64,000 nt of DNA from Formosimonas limnophila. Its GTDB lineage: Bacteria > Pseudomonadota > Gammaproteobacteria > Burkholderiales > Burkholderiaceae. Below are positions 9,055-16,162 of the stretch, in pieces (the first letter of the stretch is position 1; each line of letters begins with the position of its first letter). The notes beneath the pieces were generated by a model that did not search any database, was not told the DNA's origin, and saw only the letters and a program-made list of their open reading frames with translations. Where the stretch lies: assembly GCF_014652675.1 (NCBI RefSeq), contig NZ_BMZG01000005.1, forward strand, positions 62,001-126,000, read 5' to 3'. The position numbers were made by a program, and so were the translations under genes.

Positions 9055-9975
9055 ATGAAAAAAAGCAACAAAAGCCCAACCACGCCCAGAAGCGCATGGG
9101 GCAAATGGACAGTCATCGGTATTCCATACTTTTGGCTATTCGTCATGCTTCTGGTGCCGTTTATTTATTTGGCCATGATCAGTGTCGCCGAAATGGTCTC
9201 AGGCGGCGGTTTCATGCCTGTTTATCGTGATGGCGGCTGGTTCTTTAAAGACAATTACAGCCCGATTTTGACTGACATCATCGAAGGTGGCCCTTATCGC
9301 ACCGCTTATCTGTCATCGGTTTATTACGCAGGTTTAACCGCCATCGGCTGCCTCATCATTGGCTACCCGTTTGCCTACTTCATGGCTCGCGCACCGAAAG
9401 AATTGCAGCCGACACTGCTCATGTTTGTCATGCTGCCTTTCTGGATTTCGATGCTCATCCGTGTGTATGCGATTAAAATTTTGTTTGACGACTCAGGGTT
9501 TTTGGTCACCACGCTCACTGGTGCACTCACCTCGATGGGGTTGATTGATGAACCGCTGCACTTACTCGGCACATCGTTTTCCATGATGTTTGGCATGATT
9601 TATGTGTATTTACCATTCATGATTTTACCGCTGTACTCGACATTGTCAAAAATGGATTCACGCTATTGGGAAGCCGCTGCTGACTTGGGCTCGACGCCTT
9701 TGAAAACATTTTTTCTCATCACCGTCCCGCTGTCTAAAGCAGGCATCATCGCGGGACTAATGTTGGTATTCATCCCATGCATTGGCGAATACGTCATTCC
9801 ACAGCTACTCGGTGGCGCAGACACACTCATGATTGGTCGTGTATTGGCTGACGAATACTTCCAAAATGCCGATTGGCCGCGTGCTTCTGCATTGGCAATC
9901 AGCATCATCCTCATGGTCATCGTCCCAATGATGATTCTCAACAAGTACCAAGAAGTCGCAGGAGAAACGAAATGA
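9055..9975 (+). CDS. potH: Polyamine ABC transporter permease, PotH/PotB family
   Basis: The first membrane subunit of the importer, 306 aa with about six membrane helices. The first is near residues 22-45, after a basic cytoplasmic N-terminus. The EAA loop that docks on the ATPase is readable as EAAADLGSTPLKTFFLITVPLS. The start has AAGGGGAC upstream. Its stop overlaps the potI start (ATGA), a sign of translational coupling. Confidence 0.92.
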   Translation: MKKSNKSPTTPRSAWGKWTVIGIPYFWLFVMLLVPFIYLAMISVAEMVSGGGFMPVYRDGGWFFKDNYSPILTDIIEGGPYRTAYLSSVYYAGLTAIGCLIIGYPFAYFMARAPKELQPTLLMFVMLPFWISMLIRVYAIKILFDDSGFLVTTLTGALTSMGLIDEPLHLLGTSFSMMFGMIYVYLPFMILPLYSTLSKMDSRYWEAAADLGSTPLKTFFLITVPLSKAGIIAGLMLVFIPCIGEYVIPQLLGGADTLMIGRVLADEYFQNADWPRASALAISIILMVIVPMMILNKYQEVAGETK

Positions 9976-10796
9976 AAGCACAACACCGTTGGTTCTCCCT
10001 GTCGTGGATGACACTGGTTTATGGTTTTTTGTACCTGCCCATTTTCATCCTCATCCTCTTCTCTTTTAATAGTGGTCGCTCATCCGTGTGGCAGGGCTTC
10101 TCCATCAAAGGCTACCAAGCCCTCCTGCGAGACAGTCAAATGATGAGTGGTCTCATGGTCTCGCTCAAAATCGCGCTGACCTCTGCCACCTTCTCCGTCA
10201 TGATTGGCACACTCATCGCCTTTGTACTGGTGCGCTACACACGTTTTTCTGGACGAACCTTGTTCAGTGGAATGGCCAGTACACCGCTGGTGATGCCTGA
10301 GGTCGTGCTCGGTTTGTCGCTTTTGTTGGTATTTAAAAGCTGGGTTGGTATCCAAGGCGGCTACACAACCATCATCCTCGGCCACATCCTGCTCGGCGCG
10401 GCGTATGCCTCTGTCGTGATTCAAGCACGCATGACCGAAGTGCCAAAATCATACGAAGAAGCTGCATTAGACCTCGGCGCGAAACCACTGAACACCTTCT
10501 TCCTTGTCACACTGCCCCTGATTGCTCAGTCGCTGTTATCCGCATGGTTGCTGGTGTTCACCATCTCATTTGATGATGTGGTCATTTCACAATTCTTAAG
10601 TGGTCCAGGTGTGAAACCTCTACCCACTGTGATTTTTGAGAATGCCAAATTTGGTGCAAAACCCGTCGTCAACGCCGTCGGCACAGTCATCGTGCTCGTG
10701 GTCTCCACGCTGCTCATCGCAGGCAGCATCTGGCTACAAAAACGAGAGAAACGCATCCAGCGAGAAATCGCCGCAGCGTATCGCGATGCCTCTTAA
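9972..10796 (+). CDS. potI: Polyamine ABC transporter permease, PotI/PotC family
   Basis: The second membrane subunit, 274 aa with six predicted helices. The EAA loop EEAALDLGAKPLNTFFLVTLP is present. The start at 9972 overlaps the potH stop by four bases and gives a normal N-terminus (MKAQHRWFSLSWM) leading into the first helix. Longer starts back to 9873 would encode a hydrophilic stretch inside potH and are rejected. A bidirectional terminator follows. Confidence 0.92.
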   Translation: MKAQHRWFSLSWMTLVYGFLYLPIFILILFSFNSGRSSVWQGFSIKGYQALLRDSQMMSGLMVSLKIALTSATFSVMIGTLIAFVLVRYTRFSGRTLFSGMASTPLVMPEVVLGLSLLLVFKSWVGIQGGYTTIILGHILLGAAYASVVIQARMTEVPKSYEEAALDLGAKPLNTFFLVTLPLIAQSLLSAWLLVFTISFDDVVISQFLSGPGVKPLPTVIFENAKFGAKPVVNAVGTVIVLVVSTLLIAGSIWLQKREKRIQREIAAAYRDAS

Positions 10797-10816
10797 AGTA
10801 TTGCGCTGCACTTCAG

Positions 10817-10849
10817 AAAAAACCGAGCCAATCACTGGCTCGGTTTTTT
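10817..10849 (+). terminator. Terminator between convergent potI and nrtR
   Basis: AAAAACCGAGCCA pairs with TGGCTCGGTTTTT around a five-base loop, with T and A runs on both flanks. It can serve both the plus-strand pot operon and the minus-strand NAD operon ending at 10862. Confidence 0.85.
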
Positions 10850-10861
10850 ACTCACTACTTT

Positions 10862-11590
10862 TTACAGCAAAACATCCAACGCACGTGGAAACACAAAATC
10901 CAATGACAACGCTGCTGCGCGGTAAAGCTGCGCGCTGCGTTTGCCGCTTTTTTTACTGAACTCGGTTGGCAGCACCACTCCCGCATCCAGCACCCGCCGT
11001 CGAAATGATTTTTTCTCAAGGCCGTGCCCCAAAATCACCTCAAACACCTGCTGCAACTCCGTCAAGGTAAACAACTCAGGCATCAGCCCAATCGGCAATG
11101 CGGTATAGAGCGTTTTGCTACGTAACCGCTCAACCGCCAACCGTAACAGCATCTGATGATCAAACGCCCAGTCTAAATTCGACGCCTCATCGACAGGCAG
11201 CCATTGGGCATTCATGGCAAGCGGCGTGGCATGATCAATCAACGCAAAATACAATGCCGTCACCGACCACCCACGCGGGTCCCGTGTGGCATCCCCCACA
11301 GTTTGCACCTGCTCCAAATAAGGCGATGCAATGGCTGTCTTCTCAAATAATTTTCGATGCGCAGCCGCATCTAAACTCACGTCTTTTTTTAAATCAATAA
11401 ACCCACCCGGCAACGCCCAGCGCCCAAGCTGAGGCGACTCCTCACGCGTCACCACCAGCACATGCAAACGCTGCTCAACAATCGAAAAAATCGCCATATC
11501 CACCGTGGTCAGCGGCACGTCATAATCGTGGATGTTGTACGTTTTGAGAAACTCAACGTCGCTTGTCGTTTCAAGTTTGCTCATGGTCAT
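10862..11590 (-). CDS. nrtR: NrtR-type Nudix-domain transcriptional regulator of NAD metabolism
   Basis: A 242-aa protein with an N-terminal Nudix domain (about 20-145) and a C-terminal winged helix (about 155-230, with FTLTELQQVFEVILGH and SFRRRVLDAGVV). The Nudix box is degenerate. Where hydrolases have REXXEE it reads RKLFEK, as expected for regulators that bind ADP-ribose rather than cleave it. NrtR proteins repress NAD salvage genes, and this one is the last gene of a prs-nadV operon. Its ATG overlaps the stop of the pentapeptide gene (ATGA). The likely operator is the palindrome at 15965-15991. A plain Nudix hydrolase is less likely given the box and context. Confidence 0.9.
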   Translation of the reverse strand: MTMSKLETTSDVEFLKTYNIHDYDVPLTTVDMAIFSIVEQRLHVLVVTREESPQLGRWALPGGFIDLKKDVSLDAAAHRKLFEKTAIASPYLEQVQTVGDATRDPRGWSVTALYFALIDHATPLAMNAQWLPVDEASNLDWAFDHQMLLRLAVERLRSKTLYTALPIGLMPELFTLTELQQVFEVILGHGLEKKSFRRRVLDAGVVLPTEFSKKSGKRSAQLYRAAALSLDFVFPRALDVLL

Positions 11591-13593
11591 TTCATTTTCA
11601 GGTGGTTTCTCAAAGCCAAACCCACCAAGAACGTCAACGTATAACCGATAACCTTGAAAATCTCAGTTAAGACGGGAATTGACTGTAAGCCTTCACAACT
11701 CTTCGGTGAACCCAATAGCGGAACCAAGGTCGAAATAGCACATGACAACCGCGAAAAACCATTCCAAACGCCATCCCCGCTTAAATTAAACGCAAAGCCA
11801 TTTTTAAAACCCAGACTCACCATCATGGCAATCAAAACAACAAGCAACGCCAGCAACGGCCTTTTCACACTGACCCCATAGCCCATCAATCGGTAAAGAA
11901 TAATCAACCGAGAACGTCCCGTTTCATAAAACACAAATCGCCACATCTTTTTAGCAGTTACACCAATGTTGTGAAGACAAGACTTAGACCAATTAAGTTT
12001 CGGTTTACTTTCGATTCGAGCCAGCTCTTCTGCCATTTCTAATTGAAAGAACCGCTGCTCCTCCCGAATCGAACCGTGTTGGGCAAGCGCAAGCTTCAAG
12101 GTGCGGTAGCTGCGCTCATACTCTTCTTTACCTAAGGGGTCTGGGAAGTTGGCGTGAACAAAACTGCAATCTTGCGGCAACTTTGCGCCGTGAAATATTG
12201 GTGGAACTTTAAAAAAAACGGTATCTCTACTCTCAAGTTTCTTCTCTTCCGCAACGACTTCTCCATTGGCCTGCTTGACCATTTTCTTGTAGATCAAATC
12301 ATGGCTTTTAGTCCAGATCGCTGCACTGATAAACTCTCTGTTTCTAAAATCAACCTCGCTTTTAAACTCACAGCCATTAAAATGAGCTTCATAGAATTTA
12401 TTGGGTGACAGATCATTCGCCTTCGAAAACTCATCGGTTCGCTTGTTGTAGTCTTCGCTACACAGACTACGCATGAGATCTTTTGTTATCCCAGCGAAGG
12501 ATGCTTCCTTAACAAAACTACAGTTAGTCAATCCAATTACTTGAGTCTGAACACCTGTTAAATCAAACGTCGAATGAAAATATTCATCTGTGAAAAGTAC
12601 AGCAAGCTTCCAGCTAGAGAGCTTGGCATCGAATTTACGATGCCAAACATTGCCTAGAAACTGAACAGAATGCCCAAAGATTTTTTGGAAACTCACATTG
12701 CCTTTCCACTCACAGCCATTAAACTCTAACTCTGAATGAAACGTTACATTTATGAAATCAAAATCACTACCATGAAAATCTGTCGCATGAAATGTCACCT
12801 TTTTTTCGAAAATCGAGTCTTTAAAAACAACAGTCGTATCGAAAGTATCGCCTGAAAAAGAAACCTCCCCCTTGAATGTTGCATCAGAAAAACTTGTCGA
12901 AGTCCATTTTGAACGGTCAAAAAAAACTTGGCTGAAGGTTACATTAGAAAATTTACACGCGTTAAGAGTAGCGCCGTCTTTAAATTCAGCTTTATTATGA
13001 AAAACGGTGTTGGAAAATGTGGTGTTAAGCAAAAATTTAGCATTGTTAAATATGGCTTGCCCATAAAATTGGCTACCAACAAAGTGACAATAGGCATCAA
13101 AAGTGCTCATTTCAAAGTTTGCGTTAAACAATCTTCTCGTAAACTGACTCTCAGTACCAAATCGTGCAGCATTGAAAGAACTGTTAGCACCAAATGTGCA
13201 ATTTACAAAATTAGCCGCCCCCTTAAATTCTGCATCGCTAAAAGTGCAGTTGTTTCCAAACTTAAAGTTCTGAAACTCAGCTTCGCCATCGATGAATACC
13301 GTTTTGCTGAAATCAGCAATATTGCGATTCTCAATTTCACCATTTTCGTGTTTTATTTGCGTCACGGGGTGGTCTTTTCGCCATTGATTCCACACCCGAT
13401 GACCGAGTTTTGCCAGTGCCAAGCAGCCGTCTTTGCTGATGTTGTCAGCCGTTCCGTAAGCGGCGGGATTGCTGGCAAAAAGATTTTGATATTGTTGTTT
13501 CAGCTCTTCAGAGCTTGTATCGTGATGGTTATTTGATGTATTCATTGTTTCGCAGGGGTTGTGGGTGGATGACACTTTTGTCTCGATCAGCAC
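11587..13593 (-). CDS. Pentapeptide-repeat protein with C-terminal two-helix membrane domain, function unknown
   Basis: I do not recognise a named family. The 668-aa frame starts at GTG (13593); an ATG at 13545 would shorten it by 16 residues. Neither has a good ribosome site. After a short hydrophilic head, residues of about 75-420 show many degenerate pentapeptide-type units with a central Phe (for example FSDAEFKGAANF, FSNTVFHNKAEF), expected to fold as a right-handed quadrilateral beta helix. A mixed region of about 150 residues follows. Then come a membrane helix (about 578-596), a hydrophobic segment with STLVPLLGSP, and a last helix (about 640-662) with a cytoplasmic basic tail. It sits 14 bases after nadV and overlaps nrtR by four bases, so it is co-transcribed with NAD salvage genes. 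Base composition is visibly more AT-rich than its neighbours. Confidence 0.85.
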   Translation of the reverse strand: MLIETKVSSTHNPCETMNTSNNHHDTSSEELKQQYQNLFASNPAAYGTADNISKDGCLALAKLGHRVWNQWRKDHPVTQIKHENGEIENRNIADFSKTVFIDGEAEFQNFKFGNNCTFSDAEFKGAANFVNCTFGANSSFNAARFGTESQFTRRLFNANFEMSTFDAYCHFVGSQFYGQAIFNNAKFLLNTTFSNTVFHNKAEFKDGATLNACKFSNVTFSQVFFDRSKWTSTSFSDATFKGEVSFSGDTFDTTVVFKDSIFEKKVTFHATDFHGSDFDFINVTFHSELEFNGCEWKGNVSFQKIFGHSVQFLGNVWHRKFDAKLSSWKLAVLFTDEYFHSTFDLTGVQTQVIGLTNCSFVKEASFAGITKDLMRSLCSEDYNKRTDEFSKANDLSPNKFYEAHFNGCEFKSEVDFRNREFISAAIWTKSHDLIYKKMVKQANGEVVAEEKKLESRDTVFFKVPPIFHGAKLPQDCSFVHANFPDPLGKEEYERSYRTLKLALAQHGSIREEQRFFQLEMAEELARIESKPKLNWSKSCLHNIGVTAKKMWRFVFYETGRSRLIILYRLMGYGVSVKRPLLALLVVLIAMMVSLGFKNGFAFNLSGDGVWNGFSRLSCAISTLVPLLGSPKSCEGLQSIPVLTEIFKVIGYTLTFLVGLALRNHLKMK

Positions 13594-13607
13594 GTAGTTT
13601 ATTCACT

Positions 13608-15098
13608 TTACTGAGACAGCCTCACCCGCACATCATCCAACGTGATGTCTTTGATGAGTTTGCCGTTTTCAAACACCACTTCAAGTGCGCCTTGTTGCTC
13701 TTGCTCTGCGGTTTGCTCATCAAATAATTGATAGCCGTTGTCGGTCGCCTCGATGCGGAGCAGACCTTTCGCGGATTTTTTGGTGCCGTTGTCGGTGATG
13801 GGGTCTTTGAATAGCGCACGACCTTCGCCGTTGACTTGTCCCCACGTCGCTTTCATGGCAAAGCCGAAGCTGTCGCGGGTGTTGTATTGATAAGTGAAGC
13901 TGCCGATACCAAAGACCATGTTGGTTGAGGCGAAACCTTTGGCGGTCATGCCTTCTAAAATCGCCTGCGCGCGTTTGAGCGTGATGGAGTCGCCGTAGAT
14001 TAAGCCGACACGTTCGTGTAATTGCTTGTAGCCTTTGTCCGTAATTGTCCCACCAAAAATGTCCCACAAGCATTCGACCGCGCCTTTGTGAGCGGGGGAG
14101 CCAGCAGGTGCTTCGGGATCACCACAAATGATTTTCACAGGATCGCCGCTGTCTGGACGGAATACCACTTTGGCCAGCCCAGTCGCGTTCGGCTGACGAT
14201 TTAAAATATCGTCTTTGAGCACAGCAGCAAACTCGCTCACCACTTGCCAAAAGTCCCAAGTGTCCGACACGATGCTGACAATGCCCGTCGGGTATACATC
14301 ATTAATCAGGCGGCGAAATGTGTCTAACTCGTCGTCCTGCGTACCCATACACATCACGCTGTGTTCGGTGGCAGGGACCGATAAGCCAATCACACCCGTG
14401 GCGTTGTAGTACTGCTCGGCATAATCAATCGCCGATACCGTGTCAGTGCCCACAAACGAGGTCAAATGCCCTACGCCAGATTGCGTCGCATCATAAATGC
14501 CACTCATGCCACGGCAACTAAAGTCGTGACCTTGCAACGCAACAAACCCCTCGTCGCCGCCCGTGCGTCGTGCGTAATCAAGTAGGAGGCGTTTGTACTC
14601 ATAAGCAATCGTGGCGGTGGTGCAGGCTTTCCATAAATCGGCACTCATCACCGTTTCAATATAATTGGTCAACCAGAAGAAGTCTGGGTGCGTATTCACC
14701 ACGGTCAAAACAGGGACTTTGATGTTCACGCGCGCGCCTTCGGGTAATGCTTTGATGCGCAATGGTAAGTAGCCCAAATCGTGCAACGCCTCAATGTGAT
14801 CGGTCGGCACCGCACCTTCGCCCAGTGAGGCATCCATGCGGCGTTTGTATTCAGCGACCACTTGCGCTTTTGGCAGGTTAAAAAATCCTTCATTCCATGT
14901 TTCTATCAAAAAGTGTTTGATGAATCCCTGCAAACCAAAGAACACCACACGTTCATCAAAACCTTCCAGTACAGGTGCGAGACGCGACGAGCGCGGTGTC
15001 AGGTTTGAGTACACATATTCTGTACCGACTGGGTACTGACGGCGGTGATCCGCTTTGTAGAAGTCTATGGCGTTGAGTGGGTTGATTTTGATGCCCAT
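13608..15098 (-). CDS. nadV: Nicotinamide phosphoribosyltransferase (NadV/NAMPT family)
   Basis: A 496-aa enzyme expected to make NMN from nicotinamide and PRPP. It has the NAMPT-type type II phosphoribosyltransferase fold. Visible signatures are FYKADHRRQYP near the N-terminus, HDFSCRGMSG, FVGTDTVSAIDYAEQYY, EHSVMCMG, and VFRPDSGDPVKIICGDP in the phosphate/ribose-binding barrel. The length matches NAMPT homologues. It follows prs by one base, so enzyme and PRPP supply are coupled. An alternative is the phage Namat-type activity that uses ADP-ribose pyrophosphate. The sequence alone does not settle which ribosyl donor is used, though NrtR linkage favours ordinary NMN formation. Confidence 0.92.
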   Translation of the reverse strand: MGIKINPLNAIDFYKADHRRQYPVGTEYVYSNLTPRSSRLAPVLEGFDERVVFFGLQGFIKHFLIETWNEGFFNLPKAQVVAEYKRRMDASLGEGAVPTDHIEALHDLGYLPLRIKALPEGARVNIKVPVLTVVNTHPDFFWLTNYIETVMSADLWKACTTATIAYEYKRLLLDYARRTGGDEGFVALQGHDFSCRGMSGIYDATQSGVGHLTSFVGTDTVSAIDYAEQYYNATGVIGLSVPATEHSVMCMGTQDDELDTFRRLINDVYPTGIVSIVSDTWDFWQVVSEFAAVLKDDILNRQPNATGLAKVVFRPDSGDPVKIICGDPEAPAGSPAHKGAVECLWDIFGGTITDKGYKQLHERVGLIYGDSITLKRAQAILEGMTAKGFASTNMVFGIGSFTYQYNTRDSFGFAMKATWGQVNGEGRALFKDPITDNGTKKSAKGLLRIEATDNGYQLFDEQTAEQEQQGALEVVFENGKLIKDITLDDVRVRLSQ

Positions 15099-15099
15099 G

Positions 15100-15942
15100 T
15101 TATCCTCCGAATGGGTGTTGAAAGTTGATTTGTGTTAATTGTGGTTGAGATGCGTGAATAAAGCTGTTGCTGGTATAAATCTGGTCAATCAAGCCATCAA
15201 ACACCGACAGCCCTTTGCTAAAAATACCGTGAGTGGCATACAGCACGATGCGCTGACAATTCAATGCACGCAAACCTTGTGCAATACCAATAAACGTCAT
15301 GCCTCCATCGCAAATATCATCGGTAATCACCGCGGTTTTACCGCTTAAATCATCAGCCAGCACTTCGCTGCGCAGAATGCGTCCAGTGCTCGGGTCTCGC
15401 TTTTTTTCGCAATACACCATGCGCGGTGTGTTAAAGGCTTTTTGTATCGCTTCACAACGTGGCACAGCACCTTTATCAGGACAAATCAACACCGTGTTTT
15501 GGTCGCGCAGTAAGGTGCTTAACGACTCACTGTGCGCGATGATGGTTTCGGGCAACACATTGTGCGCTTGGGTGAGTGACAGACTGACTGCGCTGTGCGC
15601 ATCCCAGACGGCTATTTGACGTTTTGGATGGAGATGTAACAATTTCGCCATGACATCCATCGAGAATGCTTGCCCCGTCGCACACACGCGATCTTGGCGC
15701 GCGTACGGCAGGTAAGGCAACTCCAGATCAATCTGCACATCAGGTGAATGACGCAACAGCGCATCTTCGAGCAACAACAAATCCATCATCCCGTCACTGC
15801 TTCGCACATTCGCACGAATAAGCACCTCTGTCATTGGCTCCTCGGGTAAGTTCGTTAGCTGCACATGACGCTCACCGCCAGAAAAGCCGATGAACTGAGC
15901 AATGATTTGAATCTGGTTTGATATTTGGACGGTGATGCTCAT
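15100..15942 (-). CDS. prs: Ribose-phosphate pyrophosphokinase homologue of the NAD-salvage type
   Basis: A 280-aa PRPP synthetase-like protein, shorter than the roughly 315-aa housekeeping enzyme. It keeps the ATP-binding PYLPYARQDR and a PRPP loop variant VITDDICDGGMT (housekeeping form VLVDDMIDTGGT). The flag-region DLHAEQ motif is changed to VWDAHSAV. The N-terminus lacks about 20 residues of the usual first strand and loop. It is expected to turn ribose-5-phosphate plus ATP into PRPP for NadV, one base downstream. Divergent Prs homologues beside NadV homologues can instead act on ADP-ribose (Adps of the phage NARP1 pathway), so the substrate is uncertain. The start has AAGGAGCG upstream. 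Confidence 0.85.
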   Translation of the reverse strand: MSITVQISNQIQIIAQFIGFSGGERHVQLTNLPEEPMTEVLIRANVRSSDGMMDLLLLEDALLRHSPDVQIDLELPYLPYARQDRVCATGQAFSMDVMAKLLHLHPKRQIAVWDAHSAVSLSLTQAHNVLPETIIAHSESLSTLLRDQNTVLICPDKGAVPRCEAIQKAFNTPRMVYCEKKRDPSTGRILRSEVLADDLSGKTAVITDDICDGGMTFIGIAQGLRALNCQRIVLYATHGIFSKGLSVFDGLIDQIYTSNSFIHASQPQLTQINFQHPFGG

Positions 15943-15964
15943 GAGGCGCTCCTTGTTGATTGGC

Positions 15965-15997
15965 TATATATTGGCATAAAGCCAATATATATGTCAA
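15965..15997 (-). promoter_or_regulatory. Candidate NrtR operator overlapping the prs-nadV promoter
   Basis: TATATATTGGC (15965-15975), five bases, then GCCAATATATA (15981-15991) is a perfect 11-bp inverted repeat 23 bases upstream of prs. On the minus strand a consensus -35 TTGACA (15992-15997) abuts it and the -10 must fall inside it. This geometry suits repression. Assignment to NrtR is inferred from gene context. Confidence 0.6.
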
Positions 15998-16050
15998 GTG
16001 AGTTTACGGTGTTTATGCTTTGGCGTAACAGGTGACAAGGTGATTAAAAT

Positions 16051-16134
16051 GGTTCTAAATCAGAACCACTTATTCCTTAATTTTAAGTCCACTTCCGCTT
16101 TTTACTGGCGCTGCATCCACCCCGCTTCTATAAT
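16051..16134 (+). promoter_or_regulatory. puuC upstream region: inverted-repeat operator and -10 box
   Basis: GGTTCT-N5-AGAACC (16051-16067) is a perfect 6-bp inverted repeat. Its two outer flanks give AAATGGTTC and, on the minus strand, AAGTGGTTC, matching the repeats upstream of puuD. A consensus TATAAT lies at 16129-16134, 17 bases after a weak -35 (TGGCGC). The operator would be centred about 80 bases before the start point, an activator-like position. Confidence 0.45.
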
Positions 16135-16162
16135 CCCCCCATCAACCTCAGGAGGGTACAAA

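Noticed and set aside
9873-9971. N-terminal extension of PotI
   Set aside because: It lies wholly within potH in another frame and encodes no membrane or family sequence; the ATGA overlap at 9972 is the normal start.
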